64,000 nucleotides of DNA, taken from NCBI RefSeq assembly GCF_029227915.1, contig NC_079884.1, forward strand, positions 13,392,001 through 13,456,000, written 5' to 3'. The position numbers and the translations under genes were made by a program. Below the pieces are notes generated by a model. The model ran no database searches. It had not been told where the DNA came from and saw only the letters and a program-made list of their open reading frames with translations. The first letter of the stretch is position 1, and each line of letters opens with the position of its first letter. Source of the DNA: Hydractinia symbiolongicarpus. Taxonomy: Eukaryota; Cnidaria; Hydrozoa; Anthoathecata; Hydractiniidae. This document shows, piece after piece, positions 32,761 through 44,800 of this stretch.

Positions 32761-35700
32761 ATGGATTTGACAATTTGGCTTGCATTGTTTTTCTTTAACG
32801 TTATTGAGGTAAGTTTTATATTTTTTTTGGTTTGTGTAACTGTTTTTATAGGTTCATTAATTCTGAAACCATGTGACACATCCCCTGTTTACGTATAAAT
32901 TAATAAATAAACAAACAAATAAACACAGTAACAACAAAAACACTTTGTATTTGTAAACAATCTTATTGGAGTGGCGTTGTTAACATGAATTCGCTGGCAA
33001 GATTCTTTTTTGAAATATAATTAATAAATAAATATGAGAGAACAAATTAACCAGCGGTTTGATAATAAGTTTTATATATAGATACTTATTTGTGGCGTGG
33101 AAACAGCTTTCTATTCTCTTAGTGGGTAATCATAATATATAAAATTATTGCAAATTAATGTAGCTATTTTAATGTGCTCTTTATTATTAAAAGTATCGGA
33201 ATTACGTATTAGAGTAACAACTTTATTTCCATGTTTTGTTTCCTTTGCGCTGAACATGCACATGAGAAAAGCAATAAAAAGTCCTAGTGAAAAGGCTTGG
33301 TAGTTTCAATGCGAATAATCAACAACCTTCAATGTAAAATATCGTCATCGAAACATCTTGTTCACGTTGCATAGAAACCGGTAATAACTGTGATTTAATC
33401 TCTTTCCCAGGGTGTTTCTACGTCTTTTTTGTCAACATGTCATAGACGGTTTGAGACGAACTGTTAAAGATTTTAATATTTTAAGTAAAAATAAAAACAA
33501 GAATAATAATTTAGACTACAAGTGGTTGTCAAAAGATATCAACAAATGCAACCCCCGTATAATAGCATCTAATTATATCAATCATAAAAGGAGTGGTCCA
33601 GTGATTTAATCAAAAAAAAAGTATGCACGAAAAAAAACTGCCCGGAATATATTAAAACCGACGTTGGCGGTTGCAATAAAGTGTTTTTAAAAGGAGTACT
33701 ATGTAGGTAGCAAGCCATGGTTCTACTCTATTAAGAAATGTCACTAACAATTAATGTTTAACCTTCTACGGGAACTTCTTCTGCAAAACATAACACTCTC
33801 TACTTTTGGTATCAACCGGTAATATAGCATTAATTAAGAAGTACTTTCTGACAGTTATTGGAAGCTCTTAAAAAAGGAAAAGTTCTTTTTTTTATGTGCA
33901 AAGGATTATCATTTTACAATGTTTAAATGGTCCGGCAAGAACCTGTCTATAAACATGACGTGCCGTTCCCATAAACTTTCAACGTTATGTTAAAATCTTA
34001 TCAAGTACATTTGTAGAGACGTTCAAGGATTTGGACCATTCATGGCGAAAGGTGGGAAACTAATCAACGCCTCTGGCTATTGTTAATATTGATTTTTTTT
34101 GCTCCCTTGGTGGCAGTTAAAAATATTTTTATGTCTGTCATTTTCTTTAAATATTTTATCAAAGCTAGAGCTATAAATAGCAAGTACACCTTCCATTCTT
34201 GTTTTCGGTGATTACACATGCAAAGTAATCAAGTTGTCAACACAATAGTTTCCTTATGAAGTTTGTTTAATTAAAAAAGGATTAGTAATAAGAAATTAAT
34301 TTTTTTGAATCGGGTAGGGTGTGGATGAGTGAGTGGTGGGTGGTTAATAGTTAGGTAACGCAATTAGATGTTGCTGACGTCATGCTTACACTAGCATGCA
34401 CCTATGTGCCTACGTGCTTAACGTACCCACGTGCCTTAGTAACGTAAGATTTCATGTGCCTTTGTACTTTTTTGCTATGTTTCTTTAGTGAGTAATGTGC
34501 CGAGAAATTAGAATTTAAGAATGTAAAATGTGAAATGAGATTTATGAAACGCACATAAATTTATTTTATTTCTTGTAGGGAACAAAAAATACATCTAAAG
34601 AAAGTAAGATTTTTTAATTACTTGACTTGTTACTGAGGTTAGACTCAAAGAACTGGGACTGGAAAGCACCAGCAACAAAAAACTGGAGCATGTGTTGGTT
34701 TTGCTAAATTACTATGCGATTATTATTTTCATTTTGATTTTCATTATAAGCCTTGGCGTATTATCTGATGCTAAATTGGCTTCTTTCCACAGACATTATG
34801 GTATCGCAAGTCAATCCCAAGGCAAAGTGCTACAAATTAGATCAATTTGTGTGTCTTGTGAAGTTGTTCTCTCTCTTAAAATTGCAGGAGATAAGAATGG
34901 TGTCGGTTAATAACACTGACTTTATTATAAATTTTCTTTTTTTCTAGACCACTGTTCAGTGTTTCAATCACAACTACAATCATTACCTAACAAAAGTATG
35001 AAATATTCCTATTCTTGTCCTCCTTTACTTATGAGTAATTGTGTGAAACATCAATTTTAATAGTTCCACACATACAACTATTATCCATTTGTTCTATAAT
35101 TTAATACATTGCCTAAGAACGGAATCTTATTCACAATGCTTGGCTTGAAAATGTTTTGGCACCTATCATTACGTTTTCTAAAGAAAATGTTCAATAAGTT
35201 AAAATAGTGTCTTTACTCGAGTTAGTAAAAATAAAATGCTGGAACATGATGCCAGTGTTAGACGGCAAATATCGAAATCATGCCGAAACTAATTGTGACA
35301 ACCTTCTTCCCTGTGAAGCTTAATACCTGTTGGTTAAAATTTCCAAATCTTGAAAATAATGACACAAAAATTAACTCCAATGATTTGACATCCTAATTTT
35401 GTCTGTTAAATACTCAATACCAATTTTTCACAAATGGTAGTTGGTCTATTGTTATATGAAACATAAAGAAGACTGATAAATATTTTATATCAAAAATAGA
35501 AATTTTATTCCATTAGTGGATTAGATTTTGAAGTGTCAATATTCTATTTGTCACGTTTTTAGCTAAACTTTATTTTCTGATCAATTCTAATGGTATAATT
35601 TTATTTTTATTTAATTTTTAATTGTGTCTTAGCAAATTGCTTACAACTAATCCCAGATGTGTCCAACCTTAAACAAGTATGCCACAAGTACCATGCAACA

Positions 35701-38700
35701 TGCAAAGGATTTCCACACTACAGAGGGTTCACCACAAAACTTAAAGGACGTCATCTTTTTGTCATAGGTGTCAATATGACAGCTATTTCAAAAGAATTAA
35801 GAAAAGGTATTTATTTTTATACCCCTAGTGGCGCATGGCTCAGTCGTTAAGGAGCTCACTTCGTAATCACGAATGAATTATTTTAATCAGCATATTAAAA
35901 TTTGTGAAATATAAGCAATGAAGACTAGATTTCTATTTCTCTATCTATCTTGTAATGCCAGCTGTGTATCTGTCCGTCCGTGGTTTCAAAATGGGAGATA
36001 CGAGTAGCGATTAACGACTAGTAATTTACTACGATATCGAAGTACGAATTTTATTAGATTGCTGGGGAGTTACTTTACATACCAGTGGAGAAGACTTAGA
36101 TAAATGCGAGTACAAAAGCCTTGACCAGGTATATGGTTGGATTTGATTTATACAATATCGAAAAAAATTTTTCTTTATGTTTAACTGTCGTTTCTTTGAT
36201 AATACTGTAGGAATAAATCCTCTGTATGCATTTTCTTATTGGTGTTAGTGAAGTGGTAAAAACCACAACGTGTCGATCCTAAAACCGTACAGACACAATA
36301 TGCTAACACCGACATGCTGGTACATTAATTGAATAATCGTATATTATGTTTAAGCCGATTGTATACAGGAAACACAGCGCTTAGTTCGCACCAATGAATT
36401 ACTCTTTTTCCGTCTAATGAATATAGATATTTGAACGTTTTTTACGTTATGATCTTTTTATTTTTTTATATAGGGATATGAGGAGTTTAAATTCCAGTAC
36501 TCCAGAGAACAAGAATACACATTCAGCATGACCTTGCTACCGACTGGAGAGACCAAGGATTTTAGTTGGACATCGCCTGGTAAGTTTATACGCACCTTAT
36601 TACAGGAGGTTAACGAATTGTGAAATTATTACGAGTTGCTGACCTGACGTGTTCATACTGTTTCGTACTGTAAGGGCTAATTCCACGATTAATATTTTGG
36701 TCAAAAGATTTTACCTAGAAAAAATTTCTGCTAAAAAATAATTCGAATGGTAGATTCCACAAAAAACACGTGCTGTTTTTTTTATTCACAAGGAAGAGCA
36801 AATACAGACAGGGTAAATTTAAGCAGATGAGAATTTATTCTCTACTTTTCCCGACCAATTTTTGAATCAGAAATACAATAAATGTATGTGTCTATTCTCC
36901 ACTCATATGTAGTGTTAACTTTCTGTGTTAATTGTGTCGAAATTCACGTTAATTTTATGTCCCATCCGACATAACGACTTTTTAAATTTCTCCTAAAATC
37001 ATATATAATTTAAACACTTCTGAAGTCAATGTATTTTTGGCACAAGCCATATTTCAAAATTAACTCTATCACTTAGTTTAAATTCTACCTATTTACTGTT
37101 AAAATAAGTTTTAACCAGAACTTTTATTCTCATATTGGACTTACTGTAAATCAAACAATGTTTTGTATATAGATGACTGTGCATTATCGGTTTTGGAAGA
37201 TATTCAAAGCGGTAAGATCTTCGACGTATTCTGTTGGAGCAGCTAAACATTCAGACTTAGTAATCAGACATTATTAAGTAAAACAATTTATTAAGATTCA
37301 TGCTGATATGTCTTATTTTTTTCCTTTCACTAGTTATCCACAATACACATGGTTCCAGAAACTACTGCTTTAAAAAACAGAATGGTGCGTAAATTTTTTA
37401 CCGTTTATCCAATTTCCTTATTGACTGCACTTTCTAATTAAGCGCAAAAAAGTCTACCAAAGTATTTGAGACATTAGGATTAAGAAAAATCATGTGTTCT
37501 TTGCACAAGCCTTTGATAGAAGTTTTAACCATATTTACGTACTTTTGTACTGTTTGTTTTTTTATAGTTGCGTCGGTGATGACATTTGCAAAAATTCAAT
37601 GCAAGAAACACGATTATAGCGCGACTAGAGTAAAAGACATTTTGAAAAATAACCTTCATGTTACAAGTGAATGCGAATTTCTTTTAAACAAAGACACAGC
37701 AAACTCAACGAGCATGCCCGTGTTGACCATTGCAATTATCAGCATATCAGTAGTTCTTATCCTACTTTTAAGCGTGGCATGTTTTGTTGTCCGACACAGA
37801 AAAAAATTGCACCGAAACACGCAAGATTACCACGAAACACTCCGAATAGTTGAACCAATAACATCAGGTAGGGTAGGAATAGTTCCAGCATATTAAAACG
37901 AAAATGAGTGTTGAACTATTTTACTTTTACCACCCTATTTGTTCAAATTTAACCTAAATTTAAAATTTTGATTAATTTTAATAGCTCCAAGTTCACAGGA
38001 AAGTTTCCTTGCTTTTTATAAAATTAAAATTCCGAGGAATTCTGTTTAAAATTTAGGCTCAACTATATATTAACAATATTTGTTTTGATTTTTAGACAAT
38101 GAAAGCACATCAGTTATGATTTTAAACCGTCCTGGTTGTGAACTACTGGAAGCATTTCTTCGTGATTTTGCGTTCGTTCTCAGTTCCTATGGAGTCAACG
38201 TAAGAATGGCATTACTTGAGCAAAACGAAATTGATGCGGACGGAGGAATAGCTTCGTATATGCAGAAGCATATTAATAAATGCGACTACATTCTTATTAT
38301 GTGCACCGAAAACACAAACGGTGAGAAAAAAAAAACTTTCTATAAACGTTGTCTGCCTAATTAATCTATGTGAAACGGATTCTAAAAAGATAATTAGTGC
38401 TGTGTATAACTCGCTATATACAGTATCTATTTAAGGCAACTTGGTGTTAGCTAGCGAATGGACTTATCGTTCTTTACCAACGCACGTCATGGAGTATCTA
38501 TTTTATGCTCAAAGATTCCAATAACTTTGTGCATTAAAATTATAAGATGTTGAAATAATTTTTGATATATATTATAAGTTCCTAATGGTATTCTTTTTAA
38601 TGGTGATACTGCCAAGGGGTCCTAGTACATTTAAAGCTCCCGTTTAAGTGAGCCGAGCAACTGGAGAACTACCTAAAATATCAATCATTTTCAGGACTCA

Positions 38701-40176
38701 GCAATCGTAGGGATAAATGAACGATACACACTTTCATAACCTTTCGTACGATTTCTCTCAAGATTGAACTCACGACATTTCGCCCTGAAAGCGAAAGCTC
38801 TACCACAAGGCCAACAATCTTAAGCATAACCATAAAAGAAAACAGTATAATAATATTTAAATGATACTTAATACAATGTTTAATTTTCTACTTCTAGAAC
38901 ACATAGAGATTTTGAAACACAGGCCGTACGAGTTTGCATTGAAAATTATTGGAGGAATGGCGTTTCATCAAAACGACTCTTCTCGTTACATTCCAATGTA
39001 TTTATCATCGTACAAAGAAGCAGTCAAAATCATACCATCTTTTTTAAATGCATCAACATCCTTTGGATATCAATTACCACAAGATATGAAAAAGTTACTG
39101 TCAAGAATTACCTCTAAGAAGCAATTACAAGCAACCAGTGAAAGGATTGCCAAAGATAAATTTTTCTTCAACAAAATGTATGAACATAGAAAGAAGATTT
39201 CAGCAAAGGAGCATCCCCATTGCATTAAAGAATACTGCACCAAGGTATCTTTTTTTGTTGCTACAATCATTAACCTTATTACCTTTTATACATATGTTTG
39301 GTATTGGCGTTACTCATCGTCTAGAAGCGCTAAGAAGACCGCCATGAAATGTTTTCTTAGTAAATTAACCCGACTTAGGTAAAGTGGCTTTGAATTTAAC
39401 TTATGAGTACCCTCCAAATTAAGCTTATCTTTACCTCACACGAACTTTGGCAGTTTTCGTCCCCTTCGAGCTAGTTCTTTCTCTCATCACGAACTTTTCC
39501 TATTTCCTGTCACCTTAAGATGAAGAGAGTCCCATAGTTTGCATTGAAAGAGAAAAAAATAAATAAATGGGAAATGCTTAGATGTTTCTTGCCAACCGGC
39601 CTACAAGCTGAATTTTTCATCAAAATTTTATTTATGTAAGGTGAGTCTATCAAACAGAACAAACATGAAAGTAACATGCCAAAAATTGTGTCGTATATCA
39701 TCAAAAGTACTTTCTACAGCTTTCGACTTTTGATAGAGCAGTTGGCAGCAGACATAAGCGAACTATACAGTCTCATATATCGGTCAATTTTCTCAGGTGT
39801 TTTAGTAAGATTGCATAACAAAGGTACCAAAAAAGTAACAAATGTTTCTGATACAAGTGTTGCACACTGTAAAAGTATGCATCTTCTAGAGTGTATCTAT
39901 CTTTACCTACAAAATCCACCTTACTTCTTTTTGTTTGTGTTTTCCGACGCATTGTAGCGTATTTTTATTCCTTTTCAGGGTACATGTCATGGCAGTATAG
40001 TCAACCTTTCATCAATATGGCCAACAACTGTTCAATCAGCTAAATGGTCCTCTTCGCATTCTTTGGCCAATGACCCTTTAGATGATGTCATAAAGGAATC
40101 GACTTCATATGAAATGACTTTGGTGTGCAAATACAATTTGATGATAGGGAAGGATAGGAACATCTGCGAAGGTTGA
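32761..40176 (+). CDS. SEFIR-domain (IL-17-receptor-like) membrane receptor, copy 1
   Basis: Exons: 32761-32808, 34579-34603, 34948-34995, 35633-35806, 36058-36128, 36474-36579, 37173-37211, 37334-37384, 37568-37867, 38096-38320, 38898-39244 and 39979-40176. All have GT-AG borders and phases close to 543 residues. Residues 1-16 are a hydrophobic signal peptide. The ectodomain (17-237) has NHCS-, NCLQ-, VCHKYHATCKGF- and DCW-type cysteines. The membrane helix is about 238-262, followed by RHRKK. The SEFIR domain (about 288-430) shows VMILNRPGCELLEAFL, YGVNVRMALLEQNEI and CDYILIMCT. SEFIR domains recruit Act1-type adaptors in IL-17 signalling; ligand and pathway here are inferred. Box 1 has NRPGC where IL-17 receptors usually have a Y-S-x-D-like loop. 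The paralogue 9.1 kb downstream has identical exon lengths. Confidence 0.9.
32809..34578 (+). other. Copy 1 intron 1, with a copy-specific segment
   Basis: It is bounded by GTTATTGAG|GTAAG and TTCTTGTAG|GGAAC. About 33110-33622 has no counterpart in copy 2, whose equivalent position holds a different 0.85-kb sequence. The frame 33412-33609 inside it shows no family and no second splice partner. Confidence 0.6.
35826..35885 (+). repeat. tRNA-like fragment in intron 4 of copy 1
   Basis: The intron holds GTGGCGCATGGCTCAGTCGT and TAAGGAGCTCACTTCGTAAT, a tRNA-like D-arm to anticodon-arm block without a proper T-arm. The same block lies at about 45300-45355 in copy 2, so it predates the duplication. 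Likely a SINE remnant. Confidence 0.45.
38630..38820 (-). repeat. tRNA-like SINE in intron 10 of copy 1
   Basis: In reverse it reads CTTGTGGTAGAGCTTTCGCT, then a GTGAGTTCAATCTTGAG block, comparable to A and B boxes. The same sequence is at about 48060-48245 in copy 2, and a relative is at 10690-10830. Confidence 0.5.
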
Positions 40177-40199
40177 AGAGATACTTTGTGGTCACATTA

Positions 40200-40350
40200 A
40201 CCATTTATAAAATAATTAGCATAATTATGTACAAAGACAGAAGTGGCCACACTACTTGTTACATTATAACAATATATATCGAATAATTGAAATTATTACG
40301 TACAAAGAAAGAAGGCGCCACGCTTCTTGTTACATTATAACAATGTAACA
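40200..40350 (+). repeat. Two-unit tandem repeat downstream of copy 1
   Basis: A unit of about 80-90 bp containing GTACAAAGA, AGAAG, GCCAC and CTTGTTACATTATAACAAT occurs twice. The same pair lies at about 49640-49775 after copy 2. It falls in the likely 3' untranslated or flanking region. Confidence 0.6.
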
Positions 40351-40525
40351 GAAAACAACATTATAACTAAACTAAATAGTTCCCTGGAAGTTTGTTTTCA
40401 GAGCTGTACTTTTTGATGAAGAAGTAAAGATGAGAAACTTGGTAAATCGTCTGTTTATTTTATAGTGTAATGTGTACATGCGATGAGTGGAGAAATCGCA
40501 AAATACGAAAAAATAGAAGAATCTT

Positions 40526-41471
40526 CTTCATAGATTTTCTTCGATACATCTGTTTAATTAGATTGGCTCCTGTGCAAGTCTTCCTCAAGTCGCACCAAAT
40601 ATTATTTCAACCAAAGCTACGTCTTTCGGATACAACATTGAAGCCGGGTTTCCTTTCGCAATGGACTTATAACAAGGAACATTTCTCATGTGTAACCTTG
40701 CGCCCATTGCCCTTTGTCTTTTCTCTGCTCTCTGGTATTAGAGTATACCTAATTAAGAAGAAAGCTCCAAGGATTGAGGTTGTCTCCTGTGTAGTGCGAG
40801 TTTTTAATCTGCACAGGTTGTCTTGTTAAGGTCTTGTACAGAATGTATGTCATAAAGTTGCTTTCCGTGCTTCATCTTTGTACTTTTTACCTTTCACTGT
40901 GATAATATGTTAACACTTCATTTTTAAGAAAATTACAGACACCGTTGGAGATCTCAGTATGCCGAAACATTTATATTTTAGTGTTCTCTTTATACTCATA
41001 AATGACATTTCAGCCTAAAACGTAGAGGTATATCGAGCAAAATTCGAAGACATCGAGATTAAACTTTGTAAACTAATTACATTTTACTAATAGGAACTTA
41101 GGACCACTAAAAATGCTTCAGAAGCAATTATCCACAAAATAAGATTACCGTAATTCCCTCCCATTTGTTATCCCCTCCTCCCCGTAAAAGATTTAAATTG
41201 AAATAAAATGAAAAAGTAAGAGTAATAACAAAATTCGATATTATTCGTTGATTTAACCCCATATACAACAATATCCATATGCTGCATTTTTCTCCCCAAA
41301 TTTTGTTCGCAAAATATCTATGGTTTTGTTTTTTTTACAACGGGCTGTGTATGTTCCAGGCACTACAAGTTCATCATAAAACTTCTTCTGATAGATGATA
41401 GATGAAGATGATGACAAAACAGATGAAGTTAACATTATTTATTCATTTGAAAAGTAGATATTGTGTTTAAA
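40526..41471 (+). repeat. R2 repeat in the spacer between the duplicated genes
   Basis: 40537-40865 is nearly the same as 23770-24115, 41030-41140 matches 22400-22530, and 41338-41435 matches 24178-24270. It interrupts the homology between the two receptor copies, at or near the duplication junction. Confidence 0.75.
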
Positions 41472-41880
41472 TTACTTGACAAAACAAAGTGCGTGGTCGA
41501 GCCAAAATTATATTTTTGTGACGTTGCAATGTTGATGACGTAATGTGATATATGTTGTCGTTATAAACAAACATCAGACTTATTTTCGCATTTCCTTAAT
41601 GAGATTTCAACATGGCTATAAAGTTAATAAAATTTAACATGGCTACAGTTAATGAAAATACTACGTGACTTTAGTTGCTCCTCTTAAAAAGTTGATAATA
41701 ACAAAACATACCTGGACGCGGGATTGTTGAAATTTATTATCTTGTAAAATTATAACAAAAGTTGTATTATTAAATTTAATGGTTTGTGATTAGATAGTAG
41801 ATTATTTTGTTTATTGAAGTACAAGCCAAACACACAGCAAGAGGGATTCTTTAGCTACGCATGACACGTCTGATAGAGAA

Positions 41881-44800
41881 ATGGATTTGACAATTTGGCT
41901 TGCATTGTTTTTCTTTAACGTTATTGAGGTAAGTTTTATATTTTTGTTAGCTTGCGTAACTATTTTTATAGGTTCATTAATTCTGAATCAGTGATACGCA
42001 TCTCCTGTTTGCGTAAAAATAAATAAATAAACAAACAAATAAACACAGTAACAACAAAAACACTTTGTATTTGTAAACAATATTATTGGAGTGGCGTTGT
42101 CAACATGAATGGGGTGGCAAGATTCTTTTTTTAAATATAATTAATAAATAAATATGAGAGAACAAATTAACAAGCGGTTTGATAATAAGTTTTAAATGTT
42201 GATACTTATCTGTGGCGTGGAAACAATCAAAAAATTTGGATTAAGCCGCATCAAATTAGCTGAAATAGTTTAGTCTTTTATTTCAATTTATTGCTCCCAA
42301 TATTAGAAGTTCCAGTTTAGCAAGATCTGGTATTTTAAAATGTACTTCGAATTGAGAAATTTGACGTAACTGGAAAAGCATCGCAATTCATTGTGTAACA
42401 TAGCGAAAAGGAAACGTTATTGCTTTAAGATTGTAATTGTACATGCTTCACAGTGCCACAGTAGATTACAGCAACAGCAAAAACAGACAGAGACTTGTGA
42501 CCACTCCTTTAAGTATCGAATTTTCTGCTGTGTATCACTATTGATCTGTCACTAAAATCAGGAGATTTCGTATTTGACATAATAATTATAGAAATATTCA
42601 TAAACTGTATAACGCTATTAACTATGTATTAATGAGATAGCTATGTACGTCATGTAGCTAATAAAGGGCAGATAACATAAATATAAAAATGATATTTTAT
42701 TGATATTGTTTTTGTAAGCCTATCATAAAGTGAGACGGAGCTTCCAATGGCACATTGGTTCTCGTAGCAACTAATTTTTTGGAACATTCGGTATTTAAAA
42801 TTATTAAAGAAAAAACATAAACACATGGTAAATATCTATCAGACGAGAAAGATCTGAACGCTGCTATAACATATCACTATAGTAGTTAGAAAAAAATAAA
42901 GAAAATGGTATCTGACTTCCGTCCTTCCATTTTTATTTGATATGAAATGTTTATTTCATATCAAATAAAAATCTGAGGATTAGTATATGATTAATGGGCG
43001 GAGTAGTGGATTCTTTCACGGGTCATTTGTGTTTTTTTCACAATGTTATGCGAATTGCCAATTAGTGCTAAGTATGCACGAAATAAAACTGCCCGGGATT
43101 TTTAAACAGACGTTGGCCGTTGCGATAAAGTGTTTTTAAAAGGAGTACTATGTAGGTAGCTAGCAATGGTTCTACTCTATTAAGAGATGTCACTAACAGT
43201 TAATATTTAAACTCCTACGGGAACTTATTTTGCAAAATATAACACTTCTCTACTTTTGGTATCAACCGGTAATATAGCATTAACTAAGAAATACTTTCTG
43301 ACAGTTATTGGAAGCTCTTAAAAAAGGAAAAGTTCTTTTTTTTATGTGCAAAGGATTATCATTTTACAATGTTTAAATGGTCCGGCAAAAACCTGCCTAT
43401 AAACATGACGTGCCGTTCCCATAAAAATGTTACACCTTCTTTCAACGTTATGTTCAAATCTTATCAAGTACATTTGTAGAGACGTTCAAGGATTCGGACC
43501 ATTCATGGCGAAAGGCGGCAAACTAATCAACGCCTCTGGCTATTGTTAATATTGAAATTTTTTGCTCCCTTGGTGGCAGTTAAAAATATATTTTATGTCT
43601 GTCAGTTTCTTTAAATATTTATCAAAGCTAGAGCTAGCAAATACACCTTCCATTCTTGTTTTCGGTGATTACACATGCGAAGTAATCAAGTTGTCAACAC
43701 AATAGTTTCCTTATGAAGTTTGTTTAATTATAAAATGATTAGTAATAGGAAATTAATTTTTTGAATCGGGTAGGGTGTGGATGAGTGAGTGGTTGGTGGT
43801 TAATAGTTAGGTAACGCAATTAGATGTTGCTGACGTCATGCTTACACTAGCATGCACCTATGTGCCTACGTGCTTAACGTACCCACGTGCCTTAGTAACG
43901 TAAGATTTCATGTGCCTTTGTACTTTTTTGCTATGTTTCTTTAGTGACTAACGTGGCCAGAAGTTAGAATTTAAGAATGTAAAATGTGAAATGAGATTTA
44001 TGAAACACACATAAATATATTTTATTTCTTCTAGGGAACAAAGAATACATCTAAAGAAAGTAAGATTTTTAAAAAATTACTCAACTGGTTACTGAGGTTA
44101 GACACAAAGAACTGGGACTTGAAAGCACCAGCAACAGAAAACTGGAGCATGTGTTGGTTTTGCTAAATTACTATGCGATTATTATTTTCATTTTGATTTT
44201 CATTATAAGCCTTGGCGTATTATCTGATGATAAATTGGCTTCTTTCCACAGACATTATGGTATCGCAAGTCAATCCCAAGGCAAAGTGCTACAAATTAGA
44301 TCAATTTGTGTGTCTTGTGAAGTTGTTCTCTCTCTTAAAGTTGCAGGAGACAAGAATGGTGTTGGTTAATAACACTGAAATTATTATAAATTTTCTTCTT
44401 TTCTAGATCACTGTTCATTGTTTCAATCACAACTACAATCATTACCTAACAAAAGTAAGAAATATTCCTATTTTTGTCCTCATTTACTTATGAGTAATTG
44501 TGTGAAACATCAATTTTAATAGTTCCACACATACAACTATTATCCATTTGTTCTATAATTTAATACATTGAATACTAAGAACGGAATCTTATTCACATTA
44601 CTTGGCTTGAAACTGTTTTGGCACCTATCATTACGTTTTCTAAAGAAATGTTTAATAAGTTAAAATAGTGTCTTTACTCGAGTTAGTAAAAACAAAATGC
44701 TGGAACATGATGCCAGCGTTAGACGGCAAATATCAAAATCATGCCGAAAATAATTGTGACAACCTTCTTCCCTGTGCAGCTTAATACCTGTTGGTAAAAA

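Larger units (their letters stand above)
32352..40525 (+). repeat. Tandem segmental duplication, copy 1
   Basis: It begins at TACTTGACAAAACA and ends in GATGAGTGGAGAAATCGCAA. It matches 41472-49963 across exons, introns and flanks, except for a non-homologous segment in intron 1 (about 33110-33622 here). The copies are separated by about 950 bp that contain an R2 repeat. Confidence 0.9.

Noticed and set aside
34692-34947. Two short plus-strand frames, also present in copy 2 at 44151-44406
   Set aside because: They lie in intron 2 of the receptor genes next to exon 3. They are open in both copies only because the introns were duplicated. The exon they touch is read in another way.
35826-35885. 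Possible tRNA gene
   Set aside because: Only the D-arm to anticodon-arm part looks tRNA-like, and the T-arm and acceptor stem do not pair. It is an intronic SINE-like remnant shared by both copies.
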